Shown here one piece after another: positions 1 to 11,371 of a DNA stretch of 64,000 nucleotides. The translations under genes and the position numbers were made by a program. Source of the DNA: Priapulus caudatus (taxonomy: Eukaryota; Priapulida; Priapulimorpha; Priapulimorphida; Priapulidae); contig NW_014577185.1 of the NCBI RefSeq assembly GCF_000485595.1, positions 186,771 to 250,770 on the forward strand. The letters run 5' to 3'. Below the pieces are notes generated by a model. The model was given only the letters and a program-made list of their open reading frames with translations, did no database searches and had not been told where the DNA came from. Position 1 is the first letter of the stretch, and each line of letters opens with the position of its first letter.

Positions 1-184
1 ACATTATTTCATTCAATTCACATGAAAATCGTGTACTAATAATTACTTCCGTTTTAGGACTGTTTAGTGTTAGGTACTGTGTGTGATAATAGCCAACGCC
101 TATGGTTGGCCATCGTACTCAGAAATAATTATTTTTACCGCGGTAAGTACCAGCGAATTAGTAATTCTTCGTAGATATAAAACA

Positions 185-368
185 ATGAGAGAGGAGAGTC
201 ATCAGGAGAAGGGAGAGGGAGGGGAGAGAGAGTGAAATTGACAGAGAGAGAGAAAGAGAGAGAGAGAGAGCGAGAGAGAAAGAAAGAACGAAAGAGCGAG
301 AAAAAATAGGAGAGAGGGGAAGACAGAAGCGAGAGAGAGGCGTAGAGATACAGAAAGAGAGAGAGAGC

Positions 369-413
<45 letters not shown>

Positions 414-470
414 GAGAGCGGAGAGCATCGGATAGAAGAAGGGAGAAAGGGTAAGGGGAGACACTAACTC
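185..470. repeat. Imperfect (GA)n tract
   Basis: Purine-rich GA microsatellite with interruptions. 1-184 and 471-900 around it are AT-rich single-copy DNA with nothing I recognise. Confidence 0.9.
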
Positions 471-779
471 TATAGCGTACTAAACAATTTATGAATAAAC
501 CACGTGAGTATAGTACATTTAACTTAAGTACATCTAATTTTCTAGTAAACGATAAAACGATAGCTTCATTTTTCTAACCAGATTAAGCAAACTCGCGTAT
601 CTTCTTTGTCTTTGCAAATAGTATCCTATCACACCGAATCATGCACCTGTAATTAAGAAGAGAGATTCCTCGTACGACAAAGATGTTCTGACGCTGTTTC
701 ACATCAAAATCGCGTGGGTGACTTGTGGAGAGGTGACGCGGTTGACCTACTTACAGATCAATCAGAGTTGTGTGCACGT

Positions 780-1066
780 GTTCGCACGCGTGCGTGCGTG
801 CGTTCATGCCTACGTACCTGCCTACGTTGCGCTACTGCCTGCGCATGCGTATGACTGGGGGAGATGGCAGGCGGAAGTAGGTAAATGAGCCTGGAACATT
901 ATGGACTCTTTGGACACTCGTAGCCCAAAATGTTCACCGCGTTCTCCCGGCGGACAGCTGGGCTGTGTGGATGTGTGTGTGTGTGTGATGTGTGTGGCTT
1001 GTGTGTGTGTGTGCGTTGCGTGCGTTGCGTGCGTGCGTGCGTCGTGCGTGCGTGCGTCGCGTGCTG
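780..1066. repeat. GT / GTGC microsatellites
   Basis: Short GCGT runs at about 783-805, then a (GT)n and (GTGC)n tract at 963-1066. The open frames across it are compositional. Confidence 0.85.
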
Positions 1067-1155
1067 CAGCGAAGGATGGATGAGAAGGAAGAGGGGGAGG
1101 AAGAGGAGTGCGAATTATACGAACCGAGAGCGACGCAAGTGATTGCGTTAGTGTG

Positions 1156-1365
1156 CGCAGATAAGGTCTACTGTCTCTCCCTGACCTCTGTTTGGACCTG
1201 GCTCGTTTAGGCTAGTTCTGACTTAATATATTATATAGATATATATAATATATATAGTATTATATATAATGATATAATTATATATATAGGGTTGGTTAGG
1301 GTTAGCAGAGATTAGGTAACGAGGCCAGGTCAAACAGAGGTCATGGGGACATAGACCCTACGCAG
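1156..1365. mobile_element. Hairpin MITE, family 1, copy 1
   Basis: Arms of about 65 bases (1157-1221 and 1299-1365) are inverted copies sharing GACCTCTGTTTG and CCTGGC(C)TCG, around a TA-rich loop. The same arms recur at 4411-4587. No coding capacity, so non-autonomous. Confidence 0.75.
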
Positions 1366-1368
1366 CGT

Positions 1369-1806
1369 TAAAGGCCTCTGTCTACTACTAGCAAACTTTA
1401 GTTTGCAAAACTCGAGCAAACTCCGAGTTCGAAGGCAACTCGAGCAAAACTCGGAGCAAACTCCAGCAAACTCGAGCAAAATCGCTCGAGTTCACTTGGT
1501 ACTCATGATGGATTCAGCATGTTCAATTGTCCAATGTTTTGTCTATCTGCAGGATCACATGACTACAAACTGTCATTTTGATTGGCCTGAGTTACTCGCA
1601 AACCTCAGCAAATCTCGAGCAAACTAGTTTGCCAAGAATGTTGCAGCGGCCTAACCTTCTGCAGAAGCTATCTGCAAACTAGGTTGCCGAAGTGTTTTAA
1701 ACTGGTCTACACTGGCAACTTTGGAAAACTTTGATGGCAAACTCGGGTTTGCTCGAGTTTGCTCGGAGTTTGCAAACCTAAAGTTTGCTATGTAGACAGG
1801 GCTTTA
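1369..1806. mobile_element. MITE with TIRs and GCAAACTCGAG subrepeats
   Basis: Left end TAAAGGCCTCTGTCTAC then TAGCAAACTTTAGTTTGCAAA; the right end is its inverse (TTTGCTATGTAGACAGGGCT). Inside the termini are many copies of GCAAACTCGAG and GCAAACTC(C)GAG in both orientations, as in transposase-binding subterminal repeats. Starts almost exactly where the hairpin MITE ends. Confidence 0.75.
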
Positions 1807-2094
1807 GTGTGTGTGTGTCGTGTGTGTGTGTGATGTGTGGTGTGTGTGTGTGTGGCGCGTGCGTGTCTGCAGTGACGTGCGTGCATGCGCTGTCGTGCCG
1901 TCGTGCGTGCGCGTGCGTGGTGCGGCGCCGTGCGTGGCCAGTGTGTGTGGATGGTGGGGGGTTGTGGGTGTGGGCGGGGGGGGGGGGGTGATGGCCCGTG
2001 GCACGTGGTCAGTGAGGCAGCTGTGTTTGATGCTCACCGTCGCTGTGTCAGTGTGTGTGGGTGGGTGCGTGCGTGCGTGCGCGCGCGCGCAGCG

Positions 2095-2173
<79 letters not shown>
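1807..2173. repeat. GT-rich tract and perfect (CTGT)n
   Basis: GTGT/GCGT-rich DNA with a G12-like run near 1976, then about 19 uninterrupted CTGT units from 2094 to 2173. Confidence 0.9.
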
Positions 2174-2179
<6 letters not shown>

Positions 2180-2229
2180 GTTCGTCCGTGTGCGCGTGCG
2201 TGCGAGTGTCTGCCCAGTAGTAGATTGTC

Positions 2230-3050
2230 TCGTTAGCGCGGTGTGGGGAGCAGTCGCTTCGGCTCCAGCAGCTGACGCGCGCACGACGGCACATTTCGCT
2301 CAACGTGCAGCTGCTAATAGCGCGTCGCACGTTTGCGGTCAGATGACCCATCTCTCTACCTGCCTCATCATCTTCTGCTTCCCATGTCCCAACCCGCCTC
2401 TGCCTTCTCGTCTTCACTTTAATGCGATCTCCGGCTGCCGACCTCGCATCCTTGATAACAAATCTGTATTAAGTAGCGAGAAACAGCAGCCGATCCGTAT
2501 GAGGGTTGGTCACGCTCATCAAGGCGTCCTTCTAAGGCGCCCTGTACGTAACGGCCATGCCTCGTTGCGTAGACGGCCGCCGCGAGTCGCGTGTGAATCG
2601 AAATCGTGGTAACCGGCGAATTGCGGCCTCGGTTCACCAGAGGATAAGTTGGTGTCGCGACTAAGCCACTGGTACGTCAATACCGTGTCTAATTTACTAA
2701 TCTGCTTAAAAAGAGGGTCGGCAAATGATAAGTGGGTGATCATTACAAATATGTAAGGACGCGGCCAAGTGGCCAGGCACATAATTATCTTGGTCTGTGC
2801 GCCGTGCGTGCCACGGGGAATACAAAACCACTTGACAGGCCGCACAGGAGATTGGAAGACAACTCACAAGATAGTCTTAAGGTCTAATCTGCCGCTGTAG
2901 GTTGGTAATAATTCTGGTGGGTGTATACGTCGGCGCGTCGCCGTCTGCATGCTCAGTGACTGGCCACAGTAACCCGGCCGACCGATCGTGATGTCGTAGC
3001 GAGTTTGTATTGGGTCAGTTGCGTGCCAAGCACCTTCGAACGTCGCGTGG
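2230..3050. other. CpG-rich single-copy stretch
   Basis: CG dinucleotides are frequent from about 2230 to 2620 compared with the flanks. No ORF with homology. It could be a promoter or first non-coding exon of the BMPR2 gene, whose 5' end was not found, but there is no direct evidence. Confidence 0.3.
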
Positions 3051-3054
3051 CAAT

Positions 3055-3150
3055 ATAAAAGTGCTTCCGGGTCAAATGCTCATCTGCAACACGACAATTA
3101 CACGCAACGCTAGCTGCTGCACACTGACACACAAATATATAGTGTGTGTG
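3055..3150 (-). repeat. Dispersed repeat family 2, copy 1
   Basis: On the minus strand reads TCAGTGTGCAGCAGCTAGCG ... GTTGCAGATGAGCATTTGACC, which recurs on the + strand at 10835-10990 and, split by another insertion, at 4150-4740. Confidence 0.7.
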
Positions 3151-3240
3151 CATACACTACATAGATGTTACACATAACACAGGTTACTGCATAAACTGTG
3201 TGGTGCATACAGCTCATACACTATCTGCTATATTGATAAA

Positions 3241-3765
3241 TGTTCGTTGCGAGGCCGAATTTGTGTGTTCGCGCATAACTAGAGAACTCCGCAGCCTAGA
3301 GGAAAACTAAATATATATTTTCAGAATCAGGCACGTCTGGGAGGTAATGGCGATGATAAAATTTTGTATTCGCCTCGCGAAATATCCCGCATCGGTGCGG
3401 GAATACGCAGTACATATAAAATGTCCAAAAGCTAAAGGAAACAAAGGCCTTTCCCCGAGGTGGGATTCGAAGCCAGAATCAATGGTTTAGGAAGTTCTGA
3501 TGCTTTATCCATTCGGCTACCTGGGCCTGTTATGGTTATACACCATAGGATTCACTACGTACGTAATGTATAAGTGTTAACTCTGTACGCCATCTATTGA
3601 GATTAAAGTGAATTTTATAACATTTTTGAAAATTTGTTTCGCCAGAACCATCCTGCCTCCAGACGTGCTTCGATTCTGAAAATATATTTAGTTTTTCGTC
3701 TAGCCTGCGGAGTTCTCTAGTTAGCGCGAACACACAAATTCGCTCTGAACAACTTTTATATATAT
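3241..3765. mobile_element. Foldback structure with 120-140-base arms
   Basis: 3241-3365 is repeated in reverse complement at about 3628-3765 with clear similarity (shared AACTAGAGAACTCCGCAG, AATTTGTGTGTTCGCGC, ATATTTTCAGAATC). The unique centre carries the tRNA-related sequence at 3450-3533. Confidence 0.8.
3450..3533 (-). repeat. tRNA-related SINE head
   Basis: On the minus strand: an A-box-like TAGCCGAATGGATAAAGC and, about 40 bases on, a B-box-like GGCTTCGAATCCCACC. Spacing matches tRNA internal promoters. The acceptor stem does not pair fully and the anticodon arm is degenerate, so it is a tRNA-derived SINE or pseudogene rather than a working tRNA. Confidence 0.65.
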
Positions 3766-3817
3766 AAATAATTTTTGATCTTTATCTTGATTTCTTACTT
3801 ATTTTTTACTGGTTGCG

Positions 3818-4045
3818 ATGAAGGATGGCATGCGATGCGATGGGATGGGATGGCATGGAATGTGCAATGAGATGGCATCGCGATGGGAATGGGATGCCGG
3901 TGGCCATGGCATGGAATGGCGATGGATTAAGGATGCGATGGATGGCCATGGCATGGCATGCGCATTGTCTGGGAATGAGATGGATGGGATGCGATGGCGA
4001 TGGATTGGGATAGGATTAGAGGGATGCGATGGATGGATGATGCAT
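3818..4045. repeat. Degenerate GATGG/GATGC tandem repeat
   Basis: About 230 bases of GATGG, GATGC and GGCAT variants on the + strand. Long open frames here are a by-product. Confidence 0.85.
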
Positions 4046-4149
4046 GGATAGATAGCATAGGTTCGATTTTGGGCGTATTTTTTTTTCAACCAAGCAGTCA
4101 CAACTGAGTAACGCCCACTGATTTCCCGGGGCAACGCTGGCGTATCCCG

Positions 4150-4740
4150 CTAGTGTATTTATGTGTCAGTGTGGCTGAGAGGGTTTATGTCCCCTAGGGT
4201 ACTGCTGCGTTAGGTCTCGTGCCGGAACGTACCCTGGTACTATCTAATATTGCCGGACCGTACCTCGCCTACTCCACTAAACAGCTCTAGAGAGTCGCCT
4301 AGCGCCTACTCTAACCCTAACGCATATCAAAAGTTACCGACGGGTACCGGGCAGGGTACGTTCCGGCAGTACCTTGGGGGATCTGGGGCACTAGCGTGCG
4401 GTGTACATTGTGCAGATAAGGTCTTATGTCTGCCCTGACCTCTGTTTGGACTGGCCATCGTTAACTATTTCTGACCGGAACGTACCCTGGTAACTATCTG
4501 TATATTGGTGTTAGCGTTAGGTTAGTCAGAAATAGCTAAAGCGAGCCAGGCAAACAGGATAGGTCAGGGAGACATGGACCGCTACGGGCTGTACTTGTGT
4601 GTTGGCAGAGTGGCATTTGACCGGCATTTACAGCTGATTCTTAGCACGAAATAGATAGAGCAAACCTATTTAAGACTTTGTAGTAAAACATTTCGTGTTA
4701 TTTACCTTTTTTAATTTTGTTGAGACGTTCCAAGTGCTTG
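4150..4740. mobile_element. Nested insertions: family 2 repeat split by hairpin elements
   Basis: A family 2 repeat (start near 4155, continuing at 4391-4408 and 4588-4740) is interrupted by a hairpin with perfect 17-base arms TGCCGGAACGTACCCTG (4220-4236 and 4352-4368) and by a second copy of hairpin MITE family 1 (arms 4411-4473 and 4524-4587). The loop of that copy holds another CCGGAACGTACCCTGG. Confidence 0.7.
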
Positions 4741-5064
4741 TGAGTGCGTGCGTGCTTGTGTACGCGTGCGTATATATGCGTACGTGCACGAGCGAGCGTA
4801 CGTGAGCTTTCATGACTCTCTGTATAGAGGGTGCGCATTTATAGGACTTTGTCGGTGTACGTGCGTGCATGCGTTCACGGAGTTAGCCTTCACGGATTTG
4901 TATAATGTTCATGCGTTACGTGTGTGCGTGAACGTATGTTTCTGAAAGTGATCTTTGCAGGATATGCCATGTGGTTAGTCATGCCATATAACTAGCATGA
5001 TGATGATGAGGTTTTTTGCAGATTTCCAATGGTGTAATGTCAGTGTCTCCGTTGCAGAATACGT

Positions 5065-7590
5065 ACAGCTGGGTGGTTGTCTCTGTAGGCAGTGTTGTCT
5101 GGGTGGTTGTCTCTGTAGGCAGTGTTGTCTGGATGGTTGTCTCTGTAGCGCAGTGTTGTCTGGTGCCGTTGTCTCGTGTAAGGCATTGTGTGTCTGGCGT
5201 GGTTGTCTCAGGCATGGTTGTCTTGGGGGGTCTGTCTCTGTAGGCAGTGTTGCTCTGGGGGTTGTCTCTGTTAGGCAGTGTTGTCTGGTGCCTGTCCTCT
5301 GTAGGCAGTGTTGTCGGGGTGCTGTCTCTGTATGGCAGTGTCTGTCCTGGGTCGCATGCTCTATAGACAGGTTTCTGGGTCGCTGTTTTGGTGTAGGCAG
5401 TGTTTGTCGGTTGTGGCTGTCTGCTGTTAGCCAGTGGTTGTCTGGCTGTGGTTGTCTCTGTAGGCAGTGTTGTCTGGGTGGTTGTCTCTGTAGGCAGTGT
5501 TGTCTGGGTGGCTGTCTCTGTAGGCAGTGTTGTCTGGGTGGCTGTCTCTGTACGGGCAGTGTTCTGGGTGGCTGTCGTCTGTAGGCAGTGTTGTCTTGGG
5601 TGGTGTCTCTGTATGCAGTGTTTGTCTGGGTTGGTTGTCTCTGTAGGCAGTCGTTGTCTGGGTGCTGCTCTGCGTAGGTCAGCTTGTTGTCTGGTCCCGC
5701 TGTCTCTGTAGGCAGTGTTGTCTGGGTGGCTGTCCTGTTAGGCAGTGTTGTCTGGGTGGTTGTCTCTGTTAAGACAGTGTTTCTGTGGTGGCTGTCCTCT
5801 GGTAGGCAGTGTGTTGTCTGGTGGCTGTCTCTGTAGGACAGTGTTGTCTGGGTCGCTGTCTCTGTAGCAGTGTTGTCTGGCGTGGCTGTCTCTGGTAGGC
5901 AGTGTTAGCTGGGTCGTTGTCTCTGGTAACAGTGTTGTCTGTGGTGGCTGGCTCTGTAGGCAGTGTATTCTGCGGTGGCATGTCTCCTGTAGGCCAGTGT
6001 TGTCTGCGGGCTGTCCCCGTAGGGCAGTGTCGTTCTGCCTAGCAGTTTCCGGGTGGCTGGTAGGTAGTGTTGTCTGGGTGGCTGTCTCTGTAAGGGCGGT
6101 GGTTGTTCTCTAGCAGGTGTCGGTGGCTGTCTCTGTAGGCAGTGTTGTCCTGTGGTGCGCTGTCTCCGTAGCATGTGTGCTGGGGTGGTTGTACTCTGCG
6201 TAGAGCAGTGTGTCTGGGTGTGCCTGTTCTGTTCGCAAGTGTTGTCTGGGTGCTGTCTTCTTGTAGGCATGTGGTGGCGCTCTGAGCAGTGGTTGCTGGT
6301 TGTCTCTGTAGGCAGTGTTTGTCTGGGTGGATGTTCCTCTGTAGGCAGTGTTGTCTGGGTGGCGCTGTTCTGTAAGCAAGTGTTGTTTGGGTGGCTGTCC
6401 TCGTAGGACATTGTTCGGTTACTTGTTCTGCTAGGCAGTTTAGGGTGTCTTGGATTTGTCTGGGTGGCTGTTCAGTGCGTGTTGTCTCTAGCCGTGCTGT
6501 CTCTGGGTAGCACTTGTCGTGCTGTAGTCTCTAACATAGCTGTTGTTGGGTTGGCTGTCTCTTGTATGGCAGTGTTGTCTGGTTGCTGTCTCTGTAGGCA
6601 GGTTTAGCTGGTTGTTGGTACGTGTCTGTGTCTACTTGTGTGGCATGTTTGATCAGTGTGCCTGGGCTGCTCTCTAGGCAGGTGTGGTATTGTTCTCTGG
6701 CAGTGGCTCGTCGTTCTGTAGCCAGTGTTGTCTGGGTGGTTTCTCTGATAGACAGTGTTGTCTGAGGTGCTGTCGTCTGTAGGCAGTGTTGTCGTGGCTG
6801 TGGGCTGTTGTGGCTGCTGCTCTAGGCAAGTGTTGTCTTGGGCTGCTCTGTACAGGTTGCTGGTGGTCTGACTGTAGACAGTGTGTTCATTTGTCTGGGT
6901 GGCTGTCTCTGTACGGCAGTGTTGTCTGGGTGGCGTGTCTCTCTAGGCAGTGTTGGCTAGGGTGGTTGTCTCTGTAGCAGTGTTGTCTGGAATGGCTGTT
7001 TCTGTAGGCACGTGTTGGTCTGGGTCTGTTCTCTGAGGCAGTGTTGTTCTGCGTGGGCTGTCTCTGTAGGCAGTGTTTGTTGGCGTGGCTGTCTCTGTAG
7101 GACGTTGTTGTCTGGGTCGGCCTGTCGCTGTAGGCATGTGTTTGTCTGGGTGCGCTGTCTCTGTAGCGTTGCTGGTGTTCTGTGGCGTGTTGCGGGTGGT
7201 TGTCTCTGTGAGCAGTGTTGTCTGGGTGGCTGCTCTCTGTAGCAGTTCTGTTGGCGTGGCTGTCTCTGTAGCAGTGTTGGCTGGCGTGTTGTCCTGTAGG
7301 CAGGTGTGCTCTGGCGTGCGCTGTTTCTGTAGGCAGTGTATCCTTCGCCGTGGCTGTTTCTTACGGCACGATGTTGTCTGGGTGGTTCTCTCTGAGGCAG
7401 TGTTTCTGTGGTGGCGTGTCTCTGTAGGCAGTGTTAGTCTGGCATGGCTGTCGCTGTAGCAGTGATTGTCTGGGTGGCTGTCTCTGTAGGCAGTGTTGTC
7501 TGGGTGGCTGTCTCTGTAGGCAGTGTTGTCTGGGTGGCTGTCTCTGTAGGCAGTGTTGTCTGGGTGGCTGTCTCTGTAGGCAACGTTGCT
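5065..7590. repeat. 2.5-kb array of a 30-bp minisatellite
   Basis: Unit GTCTCTGTAGGCAGTGTTGT + CTGGGTGGCT, about 80 copies. Runs of exact units occur near both ends (5455-5550, 7465-7580); the middle is full of single-base indels. The period is ten codons, so all frames tend to stay open; on the minus strand one frame reads TETATQTTLP repeats. No flanking exon was identified. Confidence 0.92.
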
Positions 7591-7958
7591 CGGTTGTCGT
7601 CACACAGTACTGCAGATTGTCGTCAATTCCCGGGGTGATGTAATCCCTTAAAACAAACAAAAAAGTATGAGCTAGGATTTTTGCGTGTGTACATTGGCTG
7701 AAAATACGAGTCTGCTTGATCAATGGCCAGGCTCGCACGAGCCGAAACCTCTATGAATTTTATCAATTTTCGGGCAGCCATCATGCAAAACACTAGCCTA
7801 GATCAATAACTGACTGTAAAACATTCTCTGGCGCGCAGCCGGCACGAGTAGAGCGCGGAGGCGGAGGAGGGGGGAGGAGGGGGAGGAGTGTTGGGAGCTG
7901 CTGCGGCTAGACAGCCTCTCTCGCTGTCTGGCTGCAGGCCATTCTTTCCCAGCGACTG

Positions 7959-8030
7959 CGTGCGTGCGTGTGCGTGCGTGCGTGCGTGTGCGTGCGTGCG
8001 TGCGTGTGCGTGCGTGCGTGCGTGTGCGCT
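7959..8030. repeat. GCGT/GTGC minisatellite
   Basis: Four copies of an 18-base TGCGTGCGTGCGTGCGTG-like unit. Confidence 0.85.
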
Positions 8031-10834
8031 CAACTCTCCGTATGCCTCCGTGTGGGAGGACACACACAATATAATAATCTCTGTCACCCGTCCGGACCAA
8101 AACAGTGTCATTTATTATATATGTTCTGGTGAGTAACTGTGGATAATTAGAAGTCGATTCTGAATAATACACTTGGCGATGCGGGTGTGCGTGCGTATAC
8201 ACGAATGCGCGCCGCTGTGTAAATGTGTATGTCCGTGTGTGTTGGGGATGTGTGTTTTTGTACCTTACGTATGTATGCCCGTGAACTGTGATGGCTTCAG
8301 AGCAAGGCAATGGGGAATACTACAGTCTGAACACTGTAGTTCGTTTGGGTGCGCATTGCTGCTGAATAATTTGTCTGCGCGTATATATTGAGGTGGGGGG
8401 GGGGGCGTGCGTTGATGAATGTATGTACTCCGTTTTGCTCTCATTGCCGGTGTAATGTATCCATGTGCAATGATATGCGTATCATTAGTTGATGATTTCA
8501 CTGAATCCTAGCAGGTAAAAATAACTTCCTCGTGGCATCTCATTGCGTACATGTACAGTCTCTAGAAGCTAAACGGACTTTGTTTACATGATTATTTATT
8601 AGATTGAATAACAACTTCATGTCTACTAGTGCATACGTAGCTTAAAAGCAGCAGACCATGTACCTTTGCATTTAGGCCAGACAGATCAATATCCCTGATT
8701 CCCTCAGTCAGAATTGGGACCATGCGTGCCAGTGCCACATACTGCTCAGATGATCTGTGCAACCCATATTTGCAGATGGGATAACAAAAATGGTCGCCAG
8801 TAGCGATATAATGACAGTCACTCAAAATTCAGTCTGCTAAAATGTTAGACAAATAATGGCAGTTGGTCATTTCGTTCTCAAGCGGTCGTAACGGATCAAG
8901 TTTCAGCATAACTATGTATGTCATAAATAATTGTTATAATAAGTATAAGTAATAGTTGTATGCTCTCAAAACAAACTGTTAATCCATTCGTGTAAACTAA
9001 AAAAATACACCATAACCATTGGAGGCAACAAGAAACCCGAATTTGTAGGTTTTCTATCCAATTGATACTTAGTAATTAATGCTTGGACCCCCCTTAGTAA
9101 TTAATGCTTGGAATTAATCCCATTCTAGTGCCTAGACGATTAGGCCAGTAGAAACTGATGGGCAATAGCTACCGTATTAGTAATAGTATTACCTTCAGCC
9201 TTGTTAAAAAAAAGGAGATGTATTAACAGTTTACTGTTTATTCTCTTCTAACGCTGCAGTGCTATAGCTGACTTACAAAATATCCACTCCAGATTTCGAA
9301 CATTAATTATCATAATATTATATTAGCATTCAGTTCAATTAATGTTTATTTATGCCACATTACAATAATTATTGTCCTATACACAATAATAATATATAAT
9401 CAAATATTGCTTTTTTTATAAAAAGGCTCGTTGTTTGTTATGGGTAGTGCTGTTGCTTGTATAATTTTTGCTCGCTCCAGACAAGGAGCTTTTAATATGA
9501 GTGGCATTATAGTTACATCTAATTACTATCTAACTGTTAAAAAGGTTTCGTATAAATGTATATGCATGATTTAACTCGGACGAGGAGTAAATGACGTAAG
9601 TACGAGGAGTGAAAATACGAATAGTAACTATTTGGACCATTCATAATTTTACCGGTTAAAGGCAGCTGGTATGAAGCCTGAGGAAATTAGAATATCAGAA
9701 AACGCACCTTTCAACATCACCGCAAGAGGCAACACAAGCAATAGCACCCACCAGTCATTATTAAAAATAAACAACTTAATTGTGTGGTTTAAAATTTATT
9801 GATTCATAATTATTACTATGCAGTTGTAATTAGGTCCTGGTCTATCTAAAAATAATGCTGGATGCCATGTTAATGGTAGACTGTCAAGAAGGCTAATGTT
9901 CAATTGGGAAATTTAAGAAAAATAAATGTTGTCCACCAGTGCGATGTCATTAAATTACACTCTACAGCAGAATGCACAGAGTAAAAGCAAGGTTATCCAG
10001 CATTGCATCGCTCAAGCAAATTTTTAGCAGCACTAGTTTTATCTGGACCTTCACAGTCCATCGATGTAATTTTCCATTGGTTACCTTCTACTTGTCTTTC
10101 ACGTGGGATGTAGTTATAGTGCATTTGCAGGCAAGACGAAAAATTCTCAATTCGTCGGTGGCTATAACGGATTATATTGTTACGTGGCTTATTACTCCAT
10201 GTGTGATTATAAAGGTCGTACGGTTCTAAAAGTGACACTGTGCAGTCAGTCGTGCGCGTGGGAGCCCATCATGAGTTGGCATAGAGCAAACAGCTCGAGC
10301 ACAAAGAGTTACGTGTGAGTAGGATTAGAACGGGCAGAACTCAGGCTGCGGAACGCGTTTGCGTTTGTGTATTCGGTGCGCTCTTGAGATTTTTTACTGG
10401 ATCGAGTAGTAGGGAATATGTACGTGCATACTTGGCATGTAGTGAGTTTTGTCGTAGTTGGGTTTCGTGATCGCCGGTCAAGCTGTAGACGTGTTTCTAC
10501 GATCTGCTGCCAAATCCCACCAGCTTTTCCTTTTTAGCTGTAGTAGCAGCTTGAGGGAATACAGATCGGAAGAAATAGAAATATCGTCAAATTTAGGGTG
10601 TTTTGATCCGTCCATAAAATGGCGTGCAGTCATTTTTTGAGTGTTCGGTAGCTTTGTGCGGTGGCAATAAACGTTTATTGCTGTGTTTTGCCATGCATCG
10701 GTAAGGTAACATTGTAAGTACTCATATGAACGGGGAATATATGTGCCTTGGTATGTGAGAACCAGCTGGACTGACCCACAGGCACTTGGAACGGCTCAAT
10801 AAAAAAACACGAAATGTATTTACTATACATATAT
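8031..10834. other. AT-rich non-coding region
   Basis: No supported exon or RNA gene. Contains a G12 run near 8394, a 20-base direct repeat (CTTAGTAATTAATGCTTGGA, 9069-9113) and scattered short A/T runs. Confidence 0.5.
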
Positions 10835-10990
10835 TTATATGTCAGTGTGCAGCAGCTAGCGTGCGGTGTACTTGTGTGTTGCAGATGAGCATTTGACCGC
10901 ATTTACAGGTGATTATAGCGCTGCAAATAAGTAGAGAAACATAAGCACTTTTGTCGAGTAAATCACATTTCGTGTTTGGATTTACCTTTT
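10835..10990 (+). repeat. Dispersed repeat family 2, copy 3
   Basis: TCAGTGTGCAGCAGCTAGCG ... TTGCAGATGAGCATTTGACC ... ATTTCGTGTTTGGATTTACC; matches 3055-3150 inverted and 4588-4740 direct. Confidence 0.7.
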
Positions 10991-11331
10991 TTGTATCGGC
11001 GATACTTATGCCCGTTTCATGTCTCCCCAGCCGCCGCCGCCTCGCTGGTCGGTCCTGCCGCCCATGAGAATTTTCCCTTCCGCTCTATAACTCGGTCCCT
11101 AATTGACCTAGCGCGACCAAACTTCATATACTTACACATCTTGGGGAGAACACGGGGGATACATGTGGTTGGCGACAAGTGCCTGTGAACTGACCGAGCC
11201 AGGTATACTATCAGTGATACTATGCCATGTGTGCCATGTGTGGTGCGCTACACCAGGCCATGTATAACGCCTGCTACTAGACTAGACGTGACCACGACGC
11301 GTAATGACATTTGGTTAAAGTTAGGTAGTAG

Positions 11332-11371
11332 CATAGATATAGAAGAAGGTATATCTTCTTCTATATCTATG
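11332..11371. repeat. Perfect 17-base hairpin
   Basis: CATAGATATAGAAGAAG, loop of 6, then its exact reverse complement. The surrounding 10991-11839 has no recognised exon. Confidence 0.9.

Noticed and set aside
3450-3533. A functional tRNA gene.
   Set aside because: The acceptor stem and anticodon arm do not pair properly, and the sequence sits inside a foldback; a SINE head is more likely.
10976-11188. Open frame with AAASLVGPAAHENFPFRSIT-like product upstream of BMPR2 exon A, considered as its missing N-terminus.
   Set aside because: Lacks a signal peptide, ectodomain cysteines and a phase-1 donor.
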